From Desulfocurvibacter africanus subsp. africanus DSM 2603 (GTDB taxonomy: Bacteria; Desulfobacterota; Desulfovibrionia; Desulfovibrionales; Desulfovibrionaceae): 64,000 nt of DNA. A model generated the notes under the pieces. The model was not told the origin of the DNA, searched no databases, and saw nothing but the letters and a program-made list of their open reading frames with translations. A program made the position numbers and the translations under genes. Positions 49,212-59,498 of the stretch are shown piece after piece; within the stretch, counting starts at the first letter, position 1, and every line of letters begins with the position of its first letter. Location of the stretch: assembly GCF_000422545.1 (NCBI RefSeq), contig NZ_AULZ01000009.1:98268-162267 (forward strand), written 5' to 3'.

Positions 49212-50723
49212 GTAACCGATCACAGGGTATAACCACGGTCCCGCCGATCCTTCCGGAATGAACCGAAAGGCTCGGATCGGCTCTGGACGTTATCTCCCGA
49301 AAATGCTGATCTCATAAGCATGAAACCTTCCAGTCATGAGCAGATCCCCCTGACCGAAGAGGTTATCCTCCAGACCCCGCCAGACGCGCTGGCTCTGATC
49401 GAAACTCTGCTCAAGGAAATCCGGGCGCTCACGGCACGCGTTGAATATCTGGAAGACCAGCTTGGCCAGAACTCATCCAATTCAAACTGGCCCCCGTCCT
49501 CGGACAGCCTCCTCAGGACCAAGTCAGCGAGCAAGGCATCCGGCAAGCGTGGCGGGCGCAAGTGCCACAAAGACTTTCGCCAAGCCATGCTCGAGTCGAC
49601 CGATGTCACTTACGTCCGGCTAGGCCCTTATCGCTGCGGCGGCAGCCACTTTCCCGACCTTGCGCAGTACTACACGCATCAGGTCATAGAGCTGCCTGAG
49701 ATCAGGACGCAGGTCACCCACGTGGTCCTTCTGCGCGGCAGGTGCTCCCGCTGTGGCCAAATGGACAAGGCGCTTGTGCCTGATGAGCAGCGCAGCGGCT
49801 TTAGTCCACGCCTCTCGTCCATAATCGTCGAGATGGCCGGCGTGCAGAAGGACTCCCGCCGCGCCGTGCAGGACTTCTGCCAGTCCGTGCTCGGTGTGCA
49901 CGTAAGCCATGAAGCGATCCAGAAGGTTATCGACCGGTCAAGCCGGGCCATCACAGCCCACTACGCAGCCATCGACAAGGAAACTCGCGCCCAGGCTGTG
50001 GGCCATGTCGACGAGATCTCCTGGCGAAACAGCGGCGCGCTCTCCTGGCTGTGGGTCCTGGGCAGCCAGCGAAATGCACTGTTCATGATCCACAAATCCA
50101 AATCCAGGCAAGCTTTTGAGTCTCTCGTGCAGAACTTCGGGGGAGCCCTCGTCTGCGACGGCTCCAGCGCCTGCTGCAGATGGGAAGGTGACCGGCAGAC
50201 CTGCCTCGTCCACCTCATCCGCCACGCCAAAGGCCAGTCCGAGCGCTCGGACACCGCAGTCGCCCACTCCTGCTCCTGGGCATTCATCGAGTTGCGCCGG
50301 CTGTGCAAAATGGCCCATGCCCCGCCGTCCACGGGACCGTGGAGAGCGTTTCGTACCCGACATCATCGCTTTATATCACGCCATGCCGACCGAGAAGACG
50401 ATGCAGGCAGGTCTGCCCGCCGCCTGCTCGGCGAGATGGACAATCTCGGGCTCTACGCAAGCAAGGTGTTGGGCAGACCCAAAACCATGCCGAGCGGCGG
50501 CTGCGTTTTGCGATCCTCTGGCGGAAATCGAGTTTCGGCACTGCAAGTGACAAGGATGACCGTTTTGTCGAGCGCATCCTCTCCCTGCGCCACACCTGTC
50601 GACTCAGTGGGCATGCGCCCCTTTCCTCGTCCTTGTCGAAGTCCTGAACCAGTTCTTTCAAAGAACCTCGCCCGACCTGTCTTGGATCACCCAGTCTCAA
50701 GCCGACACACTGTAATCGTTTAC
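49212..50723 (+). mobile_element. IS66-family insertion sequence (degenerate)
   Basis: Bounded by imperfect inverted repeats GTAACCGATCACA and GTAAACGATTACA (reverse complement at the right end). Contains one transposase frame of the TnpC type; accessory tnpA/tnpB are absent. Confidence 0.7.
49320..50715 (+). pseudogene. IS66 TnpC-type transposase, frameshifted
   Basis: The N-terminal leucine-zipper-like part (EIRALTARVEYLEDQLGQNSS), zinc-finger-like CGGSHF/CSRCGQ region and DDE core (GHVDEISWRNSG, LVCDGSSACC) are in one frame. The C-terminal NHAERRLRFAILWRKSSFGT block is in a second frame and LNQFFQRTSPDLSWI in a third, so at least two indels disrupt it. Confidence 0.85.
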
Positions 50724-50761
50724 ATCTTTAAGTTATTCGATGACCAAGTGCGAGAGTAAAA

Positions 50762-51574
50762 ATGGCTCGAAGGAAGTATACCGAAAGCAGCATACAGAAG
50801 ATTCTCGCAAAAGGGTTAGGACAGGGATCTGGCGTAAAGTACAAACCTTTTTATCATGTGCGCGATGTCCCCTCAAAAGGACTTTCGTTCATGGTAAAAG
50901 GACTTAAGACAGGCAGAATTCACCATTATTTATCTAAGATAGAATTTAGTGCACACCTACTAGCAGAGCATAATACTAATGTAATAGATATTCGAGAGCA
51001 ATACGCTCTTTTACCTAGGGAGGAGACCCAGGAGATCGCAAAAGAACTTGGATTTAAACATCCTCGGTACCCAGGATCAAACTGCTTTGTAGTTATGACT
51101 ACTGATATCGTGTTAACGCTAACAAACGGATACAAAGCAATATGCATAAAAACGAGCGAAAGCCTTTCAGAAAAAAATAAAACAGCGAGACGTACTCTTG
51201 AAAAGTTATTAATTGAGAAAACTTATTGGGAGCGTCGGAGCATTACATGGAATGTTATTACAGAAAAAGATTTGCCCTGGGTTAAGATTGACAATCTCAA
51301 GATGCTTTGGACAAGCATGACATCAAAGGAGAAGGACCATCTAAACACTTCCATTTCTAAATATGCTCAAATATTTCTTGGCATTTGGAATAAAAACATA
51401 ATTTTGATTGACATCATAAAAGAAACTTCCACTATAATGAATATATCAACTAATGATGCATTTACAATGTTTGCACGAGGAGCCTGGATGCGAAATATAC
51501 CTATAGATTTAAATCGCAGAATTTGCTTCCACTGTAACGTAAAATTGAGAGAAAATAAAAATGATAAACATTAA
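50762..51574 (+). CDS. tnsA: TnsA-type transposon endonuclease
   Basis: 270 residues. The restriction-endonuclease-like triad is visible at E61 (SKIEF), D115 (TTDIV) and K130 (ICIKTSE), close to E63/D114/K132 of Tn7 TnsA. It cuts the 5' ends of the element so that transposition is cut-and-paste. AT-rich, like the other tns genes. Overlaps tnsB by 14 bp. Confidence 0.9.
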   Translation: MARRKYTESSIQKILAKGLGQGSGVKYKPFYHVRDVPSKGLSFMVKGLKTGRIHHYLSKIEFSAHLLAEHNTNVIDIREQYALLPREETQEIAKELGFKHPRYPGSNCFVVMTTDIVLTLTNGYKAICIKTSESLSEKNKTARRTLEKLLIEKTYWERRSITWNVITEKDLPWVKIDNLKMLWTSMTSKEKDHLNTSISKYAQIFLGIWNKNIILIDIIKETSTIMNISTNDAFTMFARGAWMRNIPIDLNRRICFHCNVKLRENKNDKH

Positions 51575-53732
51575 CACTATCTTAAAATTCACTAATTATG
51601 CAATGTATGATATTTCAGGGTATGCCAGATTATTATTAGTAAAGGATGGTTACGCTTATTTCATCGGACTCGAGTCCTCCAAAAACAAGGGAATCTTCAA
51701 GGTGGGCCTTGAACAACTAAAAGAAGGAATGCAGAACTATCATATCATTCCTCAAGAAGACAAAAATATAAACAGAACACATGATATTGATGTATTAAGT
51801 GAGGCTACAAAGAAAAAACTCAAACACTACTCACAGATAGTCTCAGAACTTGCAAAAGATACCTCATGCATTACAAATATGTCCACTCGCAATATAAAAA
51901 TTAGAACAATCTCGAATCTATACGAAGTATCTCAAAAGACAGTAAGAAGAATTTATTATAAATACTTACGTGGAGGGCAGTCAGATTTAGCTCTAATTCC
52001 AATGTTTATGAATAGAGGAAATCCAGGCCAGATTCAATCCCCAGGAACTAGCAAGAAAGGTCGCAATAGCCACAAATTTCAAAATAAAGGTATTCCATTA
52101 CCGCAAGTCAGGGAACAACTCATAGATGGCTATGAAAAGTATTACAAACCAGGCAAAGCAACGCTGCGAGCAGCATACTATAAAACAATGTTGCACATAT
52201 TTATGAAAGAGAATAATGTTGAAGAATTTTCGAGTAACTCAATCGTGGAATACATCGATAAAGAAGTCGAGGGAGGTAAACTCCCAACAATTTGGCAATT
52301 TTATTACGTATGCAATACAGAATCCAGTAAAGACGGTGGCAGAAAGAAAAAACCCCGAACAATCAGAGCTAAAGATGCATCTTGGAAGTTTCGCGGCAAA
52401 TCTAGAGATGAACTGCAGGGACCTGGGCAAAGATATGAAGTAGATCCAACCAACATACAGGCTGAACTTGTTTCAAGAATAGATCATCATACAAGAATAG
52501 GCAACTGTACTGTTTACGTCCTTATAGACGCTTGGTCGGGTTTTTACTCTGGCTTAGGCATATCTTTGGAAAAGTCTAGCTGGGCCGTTGCATCCAATGC
52601 ATTGTACAATGCATTTACCCCTAAGCATTCAATCTTTGACAGACTTGGACTTGCTTATACAGATAGCGACTGGCCGAGCCATCACCTACCTATGGCTATA
52701 ACAGCCGATAGAGCAGAGTTGATCAGTAACAAAGCAGAATCTGTACCCAATTCTGGTATTATTGTTCAAATTACACCACCTTACTGTCCGCAGAGAAAGG
52801 GATTAGTGGAATCTGCTATCAACAAATTAAAGCACGGACACGGCTATCATATCCCAGGTAGTTATCCAAAGTTCAGAAGACGGGGCGAAAAAGATGGAAA
52901 GCTAACGGCTGCGCTTGATATAACTATGCTGGAGCGAATATTAGTTGAAATAATTATTGATTTAAATAATGAGCCAGTACCTGTTGAAAACCTTCCCCTA
53001 GAGTTAATCGAAACCAGGAAGTCATATAGTTATAAAGACTTATTTGTATGGGGTCTTGAAAACAGGCCTGGCTACACTAGGACTCTAACCAGCAAGGAAG
53101 TTTATACAGCCCTATTGAGTCGAAGCACAGCAACTATTACAAATCGTGGCTTAAAATTCAAAGGCAACACATACACGAGTGATCATCTCATATCTGCAGG
53201 ATACACCCTTGTAAAGTCAGGTGACCGCAAGCTAATTAGCATACGATACAATGAGCATTCGGTTAATCAAATATGGTATTATGATGCTGAATCCGATGAT
53301 TGGCTCATGGCATTAAACAATAACTCCGAAGTACATAGACTAACGGCCTCCTTTCTCGAATGGCAAGCTGCAATCAAAGCATCGCACTCCAGTTACGACG
53401 AAAGAAAAGCTGTTAATCTAATAGAAAGGATTAAAAAAGAGGACCGTTACAACAAATCAGCTGCAAATGCAACTATAGCGGCAAAAAGGCTGCGGAAGAT
53501 AAGGAAGAATATTAAAGGTAATCTTAGCGTTCGTGAAAGCAGGCATGTAGAAAAGACATTGCAAAAGTTCGAGACAGAACAATCTGCTATACAATCCTAC
53601 ATGAGAGGTATTGATAATGCCAAGCTAAACAAGTCAATTGATGAGCGCAAAAGTGTTGATAATATGACTTTCAATAATAACGAGGAGTCCTTGAACAAGC
53701 GTAGCAAGAATATATGGGACAAGCACAAATGA
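51561..53732 (+). CDS. tnsB: TnsB-type DDE transposase
   Basis: 723 residues. N-terminal helix-turn-helix segments bind the end repeats, then the Mu/retroviral catalytic core with D295 (YEVDPTN), D383 (ITADRAE) and E417 (GLVESAI), the 88- and 34-residue spacings being near those of Tn7 (D273, D361, E396). It joins 3' ends to the target and should recognise the 20-bp repeats at 24031 and in the distal end. Overlaps tnsC by 19 bp. Confidence 0.95.
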   Translation: MININTILKFTNYAMYDISGYARLLLVKDGYAYFIGLESSKNKGIFKVGLEQLKEGMQNYHIIPQEDKNINRTHDIDVLSEATKKKLKHYSQIVSELAKDTSCITNMSTRNIKIRTISNLYEVSQKTVRRIYYKYLRGGQSDLALIPMFMNRGNPGQIQSPGTSKKGRNSHKFQNKGIPLPQVREQLIDGYEKYYKPGKATLRAAYYKTMLHIFMKENNVEEFSSNSIVEYIDKEVEGGKLPTIWQFYYVCNTESSKDGGRKKKPRTIRAKDASWKFRGKSRDELQGPGQRYEVDPTNIQAELVSRIDHHTRIGNCTVYVLIDAWSGFYSGLGISLEKSSWAVASNALYNAFTPKHSIFDRLGLAYTDSDWPSHHLPMAITADRAELISNKAESVPNSGIIVQITPPYCPQRKGLVESAINKLKHGHGYHIPGSYPKFRRRGEKDGKLTAALDITMLERILVEIIIDLNNEPVPVENLPLELIETRKSYSYKDLFVWGLENRPGYTRTLTSKEVYTALLSRSTATITNRGLKFKGNTYTSDHLISAGYTLVKSGDRKLISIRYNEHSVNQIWYYDAESDDWLMALNNNSEVHRLTASFLEWQAAIKASHSSYDERKAVNLIERIKKEDRYNKSAANATIAAKRLRKIRKNIKGNLSVRESRHVEKTLQKFETEQSAIQSYMRGIDNAKLNKSIDERKSVDNMTFNNNEESLNKRSKNIWDKHK

Positions 53733-55162
53733 GCTTAACGATAATAAATACAAATCCCCAGTACAACGAACTTGGACTTATCGATTTTCAGGATAATCCC
53801 CTCGTAGAGGCATTACCACCACCACCGAAATCTAAGGATGATATATTACAAAGACTTATGATCCGGCCCGAATGGAACCCAGAGGAGGTCAACCTACCTG
53901 ATTTTATCAGGTATCAAGCTATTACACGTCTACACCACTTCCTGTTCCCAATAGACCAGCACGTAAAGATCTATTCGTCACTCTATGGTCAAATATTAGA
54001 CGGTTATCGATATAGAAACCCACTACATACTGATACCCAAATGCAGCTGTATGGTTTTAACGAAGCTAGTTCTACCAATTCAAGAGGCATCTTGCGACCC
54101 AACTCCAGTTCAAGCATTTCATTTATTTCAGGCATTTCTGGACTTGGCAAATCAACTCTTGTTAAATCTATTCTTCATTCTTTCGGTCCTCAAGTTATTA
54201 AACATAGCATATACAACAACAAACAATTCTACGAAACTCAGATCGTATGCCTTATGCGAAATGTACCCGATCAATGCAGCGTAAAATCACTTTGCAGAAG
54301 CTTTGGCTATTATACAGATATATTACTTAATACAAATCTTTATTCAATTGAATTCTCCGATAAGCATTTAACCAGAAATCATTACATCCATTTGATCCAT
54401 AAAATTATTAGAAATTTCCACGTTGGAATTGTTGTAATTGATGAATTTCAAAATGTATCCATATCCCGTTCCGGCGGGAAAAAGGAAGTACTCGCTTTCA
54501 TCATTAATCTATTTGATGAACTTGGGGTGCCTATCGTAATAATAGGCACTCCAAACGCAAAAAACATTTTAAGTGACAATGTTAGTGTTATTAGGCGATT
54601 TACCACTGGAGGATTTCACGAACTAAGAAGGCCAGATGCACCTGGCAATAAAAACGATGACACTTGGGAAACATTTTGCAAGGTATGTTGGGACTATCAG
54701 TGGTTGAAAAACCCTAAAGAAATTAATGAAGAGATCATACATACTTTATATGACTGCTCCCAGGGAATCTTTGGGATCATGTTGAGAATATTTACAGCAT
54801 CCCAAGTTGTTGCAATTGAACAAAAAAAGGAAACATTATCATCCAGGCTCATTAGAAATGTATATTTATCTGAGTTTTCTATGCTCCACAAAGTAATAGA
54901 TGCAATTAGATCAGGGGATTTGTCCGCGCTATCGCTATTCGAAGATCTATACTCAACAGCGTTTAAAGGAAACGACACATCAACTATTGTCAACAGACTT
55001 GCATTGCTATCCAATCAAATACGTCCTACCGAGGACAAACTGCACAATCTTGACCAACCACTTCCAGAAAATACCCACACGAGGCAGTATTCTGGCAAGC
55101 ATAATAAACAAAGCATTGAAGAACTTAGGGATGCTGTACTCCGAAATAAACCTAAATCCTGA
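53714..55162 (+). CDS. tnsC: TnsC-type AAA+ transposition regulator
   Basis: 482 residues. Walker A GISGLGKST at 140-148 and Walker B VVIDEFQN at about 240-247. TnsC forms ATP-bound filaments on DNA marked by TnsD and activates TnsAB while giving target immunity. Translationally coupled to tnsB. Confidence 0.94.
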   Translation: MGQAQMSLTIINTNPQYNELGLIDFQDNPLVEALPPPPKSKDDILQRLMIRPEWNPEEVNLPDFIRYQAITRLHHFLFPIDQHVKIYSSLYGQILDGYRYRNPLHTDTQMQLYGFNEASSTNSRGILRPNSSSSISFISGISGLGKSTLVKSILHSFGPQVIKHSIYNNKQFYETQIVCLMRNVPDQCSVKSLCRSFGYYTDILLNTNLYSIEFSDKHLTRNHYIHLIHKIIRNFHVGIVVIDEFQNVSISRSGGKKEVLAFIINLFDELGVPIVIIGTPNAKNILSDNVSVIRRFTTGGFHELRRPDAPGNKNDDTWETFCKVCWDYQWLKNPKEINEEIIHTLYDCSQGIFGIMLRIFTASQVVAIEQKKETLSSRLIRNVYLSEFSMLHKVIDAIRSGDLSALSLFEDLYSTAFKGNDTSTIVNRLALLSNQIRPTEDKLHNLDQPLPENTHTRQYSGKHNKQSIEELRDAVLRNKPKS

Positions 55163-55179
55163 AATGAGGAGTTGGCATA

Positions 55180-57126
55180 TTGGATTCTAGCAATACACCA
55201 TTCTTTCCTTTACCAGCCCCAGGGGAAACCATCTACTCTGTACTGTTCCGATATGTCACTAGATCAGGATTACAAGCTAATACCGCATTTAAATTTTTAC
55301 TAAATAAGAGAAAAGCCAGTGAAATTCTCACAATAATTCCTGACTTTATCGTCTCACTATCTCAAACCGTCAACAGAAGCCATCCCTGGTCAGATCCAAT
55401 AAATATTTTATTAAATCATACAATTTTCAATTACCTGTGTAATCTTAGAACTAATTCACATGTCGATAACCTCATCAATCGAGCCCTCGACCCCTCACAG
55501 GCACGATACGTAGCAATTGCTTTAGGAGCATCAATGCAGAGGCAACCTAAGCAACTTACGTATCCTCGTTATTGTAAACTATGCGCAATTGATGATTTAA
55601 ACTCCTTGGGATTTACATATTTCCACAGAGAACACCAACTTCCTAGCGTTATAACTTGCTGGAGGCATAATGAACCACTTTTCATAGGTTGCAAAAAATG
55701 TGGCCCATACCCGATCAAAGGAAGCCCTTCCAGCCTACCTTCTACTTGCAACTGCTCACATATCGATCCTCTTGCAATAACTAATATTCCTCCTTCTAAA
55801 CCCCTGCTATGGCTTGCACAACAATCTGCCCTTCTGACTGATCGTCAAATATCACTTACACCCAGCTTACCTTTTGTTACCAGAAAAGCCTTGCTCCATA
55901 ATCAGAACCGAACCAAGCAATTAGATCTTATCCTGCTTGCCAAAAGTATTAAGGCCGTATTCGGTAATGAGTACTTAACCTTTATTAATTTTCCACCATT
56001 TATTTCTGAAAAACCGTCCCCCTGGATCACTCGCATCCTTAGATCATCAGTTAACCAAACTAAGAAGCCAGTTTTTTTATATTTGCTTCTTATTGGCTCT
56101 CATTTTAATTCAATTGAAGAAATCTACAACCTTGCCAAGCGGCCCCACTCCAACGAATCTTTCAAGAATCATTCTCATGCCTCCGACCATTTAATGTCAA
56201 CTCTGCTTATAAATACAGAGAAATCATCTTTTTCAATCGATCTCTTCATGCAACTCATTTCATCGGGAAATTTTACTCTTGACACCATAGCCAAGAAGCT
56301 TGGCACAACTTTCCACACCCTCGCTAATTTTTGCCTGAACAATAATATTAGATTTCCCATGCCAAACCGGTTGGCCAACAAGATAGGCAATAAAGTGATT
56401 TCTAATACTAGAGCAGACTTACTTAACGGAGTAGATAACAAAGCCATAATGGACCGATACAAATTCACCGAGAGGACCATTATTTACATTAAACTCAATG
56501 AGCCAAGCCTTTACAAGCTCCACAGAAATGCCGCTAAACTGTTATTACGCGAGAAACATAGGGCAATCCTGACCGACTATGTAAAAGACAATACCGAAGC
56601 TACTCGGAACGACATTGTTTTCAATCTTCCCTCTACTTATGACTACCTAATAAAAAATGATAAACAATGGTTTTTTAATGCCATTCCATTCCAAAATAGG
56701 CAGAGGCCTCATAGAAAATCCCATAGTGGAGTAAATTGGACTGAACTTGATAAGCAAATGTCTGACCATATTTTAGCCTATATCACCATCACACAATCTC
56801 AAGAGCATAAACCTATTTGGCTTACAGAAACTTACTTAACCAAGCAATCTCCTCTTTTCTCCAGATACTGGAGAAACAAAAAGCATTTCCCAAAAACTCT
56901 AACTATTATAAACAGACACAAAGAAAGTTATGAAGATTTCGTAAAAAGGAAAATTCAATGGGCACTTTCTGTTTTAGAAAAGAAGAACAGATCTTTATCT
57001 ATCCTAAGCCTTAGAACGACAGCTGGCCTGCCAGCTGGAATTGTAAAAAGTCATAAGATATTCATCCTTGATAAAATGGAAATGTTTAATTTCTCATTCG
57101 CCCCAAAGTCTTTTTTCACCGACTAA
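55180..57126 (+). CDS. tnsD: TnsD/TniQ-type target selector
   Basis: 648 residues from a TTG start (GAGGAG 10 nt upstream). The TniQ domain begins PLPAPGETIYSVLFRYVTRSG, with zinc ligands in YCKLCAID, CWRHNEPLFIGCKKC and the CNCSH knuckle. It is longer than Tn7 TnsD (508), mainly through its C-terminal DNA-recognition part. As the only TniQ protein here it should choose the insertion site; the site occupied is the 5' side of ssb. Confidence 0.92.
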   Translation: MDSSNTPFFPLPAPGETIYSVLFRYVTRSGLQANTAFKFLLNKRKASEILTIIPDFIVSLSQTVNRSHPWSDPINILLNHTIFNYLCNLRTNSHVDNLINRALDPSQARYVAIALGASMQRQPKQLTYPRYCKLCAIDDLNSLGFTYFHREHQLPSVITCWRHNEPLFIGCKKCGPYPIKGSPSSLPSTCNCSHIDPLAITNIPPSKPLLWLAQQSALLTDRQISLTPSLPFVTRKALLHNQNRTKQLDLILLAKSIKAVFGNEYLTFINFPPFISEKPSPWITRILRSSVNQTKKPVFLYLLLIGSHFNSIEEIYNLAKRPHSNESFKNHSHASDHLMSTLLINTEKSSFSIDLFMQLISSGNFTLDTIAKKLGTTFHTLANFCLNNNIRFPMPNRLANKIGNKVISNTRADLLNGVDNKAIMDRYKFTERTIIYIKLNEPSLYKLHRNAAKLLLREKHRAILTDYVKDNTEATRNDIVFNLPSTYDYLIKNDKQWFFNAIPFQNRQRPHRKSHSGVNWTELDKQMSDHILAYITITQSQEHKPIWLTETYLTKQSPLFSRYWRNKKHFPKTLTIINRHKESYEDFVKRKIQWALSVLEKKNRSLSILSLRTTAGLPAGIVKSHKIFILDKMEMFNFSFAPKSFFTD

Positions 57127-57350
57127 TAGAACATCTTTGGCACAAAATCTTCGAAATTTCATAGGCCCACAAATCAGCCTACGGTCCATTTGTAGATGCG
57201 AATGGTGGTGTAGCCCTCTTAATTCCATCTCGCCTGCCTGCTCATCTCGCTCAGGTATTTATGAAACCGCTTTCAGCCCAACGGGGCGACTACTTCGGCC
57301 TTCCCTTAGACCCTATGAAAAAGCAATAGTAATTATCCCAAAATAAAAGA

Positions 57351-57476
57351 AAGTGTCCCAAAGCTTTTTGAGGCAGCTTTGGGACACTTATTGGGACATT
57401 ATCTTTTCAAAAATGGAATCTTGCAAGTAATTGATTTTATTTAATGCCATGGGACAATTACTTTTATCTTTTTACA
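57351..57476 (-). repeat. Distal transposon end with TnsB-type sites
   Basis: Reading inward from 57476: TGTAAAAAGATAAAAGTAAT then TGTCCCA, a second half-site near 57,400, and a 15-bp perfect inverted pair (AAGTGTCCCAAAGCT, 57351-57365 and 57375-57389) that also forms a terminator-like hairpin after tnsD. Sites are spaced, unlike the contiguous array at the other end. 57127-57350 has no gene. Confidence 0.75.
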
Positions 57477-57480
57477 TCCT

Positions 57481-57548
57481 TGTGAAAAGACAAAAGTAAT
57501 GGTCCCTGAACAAAAGAAACTGTCCCAAGACAAAAAGAAGTGTCCCAC
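57481..57548 (+). repeat. End of a second Tn7-like element, three TnsB-type sites
   Basis: TGTGAAAA (57481-57488) followed by three 20-bp units at 57489, 57509 and 57529, the same motif and orientation as the array at 24031. Diverged homology to 24,111-24,310 continues to about 57,760, so this is a related but different end, left behind when the first element inserted between it and ssb. Confidence 0.75.
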
Positions 57549-57716
57549 CCGTAAACTCATTTCCAATCGGCTTCAGCTAATTACCTGAGTCAGACATGAC
57601 CAGCTGATAAGCCCAGCACCTTAAAAGCTAGTAAGGCCAATTACGCGCGCCGTGGCTTAGATTATCCCACAGCCTTTGGCATCTCAATCCATACTTATAC
57701 TAAGTAATTTTCTAAT

Positions 57717-57745
57717 TGTATATTAAAGACATAAAGATATGTCAA
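57717..57745 (-). promoter_or_regulatory. Outward-facing promoter in the second element end
   Basis: On the minus strand TTGACA (57745-57740), 17-bp spacer, TATACA (57722-57717). It aligns with the promoter at 24279-24306. It now points into the distal end of the first element. Confidence 0.6.
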
Positions 57746-58038
57746 GACCAAAGCATCAATATTACTACCCCCAACTAGCGATTGTACTCACGATATAATA
57801 GCGGCTATCTACAGCCATAATCCTTCTTTAAAACTAACCTAAAATATTCAATGTTTGTGCAAAATACATAGGAAATATGCATTATACTAACGACATAAAG
57901 CAGACCTCCAGATACTCTTGCAAACAATTTTTATGATAGCTCTTTTACGACCTGAACATATTTTGATTTTTAAAAAGATAATTTTTTTGCTGGTAATGAC
58001 AGATGGCTTAAACTTGCTCTAATTTGGTAAGCATAAGT
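57746..58038. other. AT-rich region inside the second element
   Basis: About 290 bp of AT-rich sequence with no supportable gene. Confidence 0.4.
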
Positions 58039-58279
58039 ATACCGCTCCCCTGAAAATTGAAGCCACGAACAAGACGTGCGAGAAGCACGTGCAGGGAATG
58101 GCTACCGATGGACGAGAACGCACAGGAAAGTATTCAGCGCTGGACGCCGAAGCGGCGTGCGGCACTGGATCACGTGGTACAACTCGGGTCGTCCCCATCA
58201 GGCTCTCGGGTACCTGAGCCCAGCGGATTACCGAGCGCAAAAACTACAACATGTGGCTTGTTTTCGGGGGAGCACTACA
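58039..58279 (+). mobile_element. Internally deleted IS3-family element
   Basis: Imperfect terminal inverted repeats (GCTCCCCTGAAAAT left; complement of TTTTCGGGGGAGC right) bracket only ~200 bp. Inside is the C-terminal end of an IS3 orfB (ITWYNSGRPHQALGYLSPAD). It could not transpose by itself. Confidence 0.75.
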
Positions 58280-58334
58280 CTTACATCAGTCACTCTTCTC
58301 TACAGGGGCAACGCCCTACGAATTCAGCAATGCC

Positions 58335-59498
58335 TTAGTGGCCCGCATGGGCGGCCCCACCCAATGCTTCCCGCAGCTTGCTCTCGGAGGCGATGAGAAA
58401 GTTGGCGCTGGCGACGACGCGCTCCCCGGCTTGCAAGCCTTCCTGGACAACGTAGTAATTCCCTGCCTTGGCTCCAGCCGCCACCTCGCGGGTCTCCAAG
58501 TATCCCTGCCCGCGGTCGACGAAGGCGACCGTCTTAGTGCCGGTATCCAGCAGAGCCTCCGCCGGAACTGCAAGCCGATGGCCCAGATCGACATCAAGAT
58601 TTACGTTGGCGTACATGCCGGGCTTCAGGCGCACCTGTGGATTGGGAAATTCCATGCGCACGCGCACGGTGCGTGTCTCCACATTCAAGTACGGATAGAT
58701 GTAGCTGACCCGGCCAAACAGCACCTCATCCGGCAGATAGGGCAGGCGCACCTCGGCCTGCTGCCCGATCTCGATGAAGGGCACTTCGTATTCATAGAAG
58801 TCGCCCTCGACCCATACGCTCGAGAGATCAGCTATCCGGTAGAGAGACATCCCGGGGCGTACCTCCATTCCCTCCAGGGCCTCCTTATTGATCACGTAGC
58901 CGTCCAGGGGCGAGTAGAGGCTCAGCGTCTTGGTTGGCTTGCCGGTACGCTCAAGTCGCTCGATCTGGGCCTGGCTGATGTCCCACAGCTCGAGCCGACG
59001 CCGGGCCGCCTCAAGCAAGGTCTCACCGCTCTCGGCCACGCCGGGATAGGAGCTGCGGGCAAGCTCCCGTTTGGCTCGCAGGGCGACCAGGTACTCCTCC
59101 TGGGTCGCCAGCAGCTCAGGGCTGTAGATGTCGAGCAGCCGCTGCCCTTTTTTAACGAACTCGCCCGTGGTGTTGACGTACAGGCGCTCGATCCAGCCAC
59201 CGACCTTGGACGTTATCGTGGCGAGTGCCTTCTCATTGTAGACGACCCTGGCCACGGCGCGCAGTTCCTTCACCAGACGGCGATGCGCCACGGTGGCGTA
59301 GCGCACGCCGATCTGCTGCTGGCGCTGGGGGCTGATGTGGATGGTCTCGGGTGTGGCTGCCGCTGGAGGTTGGGCTTGCGTCTCGGCTTGCGGTTCGGCA
59401 GCTGGCGGTCCGCCATGGCCTGCGTGCCCCTGGGCGAGCGCCTGCGTGCCGGAAAGGATGAGCAGCGCAGCCACCAGGAGAACGCGGCAAGCCTTCAT
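58335..59498 (-). CDS. RND efflux periplasmic adaptor, CusB-like
   Basis: 387 residues: signal peptide ending near ALA, then GHAGHGG, barrel-sandwich hybrid (VGGWIERLYVNTTGEFVKKGQ), alpha hairpin and beta-barrel domains, and a C-terminal AAHAGH tail. The His-rich ends fit metal hand-over. It overlaps the outer-membrane gene by 4 bp (ATGA). Partner of the divergent pump gene. Confidence 0.9.
   Translation of the reverse strand: MKACRVLLVAALLILSGTQALAQGHAGHGGPPAAEPQAETQAQPPAAATPETIHISPQRQQQIGVRYATVAHRRLVKELRAVARVVYNEKALATITSKVGGWIERLYVNTTGEFVKKGQRLLDIYSPELLATQEEYLVALRAKRELARSSYPGVAESGETLLEAARRRLELWDISQAQIERLERTGKPTKTLSLYSPLDGYVINKEALEGMEVRPGMSLYRIADLSSVWVEGDFYEYEVPFIEIGQQAEVRLPYLPDEVLFGRVSYIYPYLNVETRTVRVRMEFPNPQVRLKPGMYANVNLDVDLGHRLAVPAEALLDTGTKTVAFVDRGQGYLETREVAAGAKAGNYYVVQEGLQAGERVVASANFLIASESKLREALGGAAHAGH

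Noticed and set aside
50762..57126. CRISPR-associated transposon (CAST)
   Set aside because: tnsA and a full-length TnsD are present, and no Cas12k, Cascade or guide array is found.
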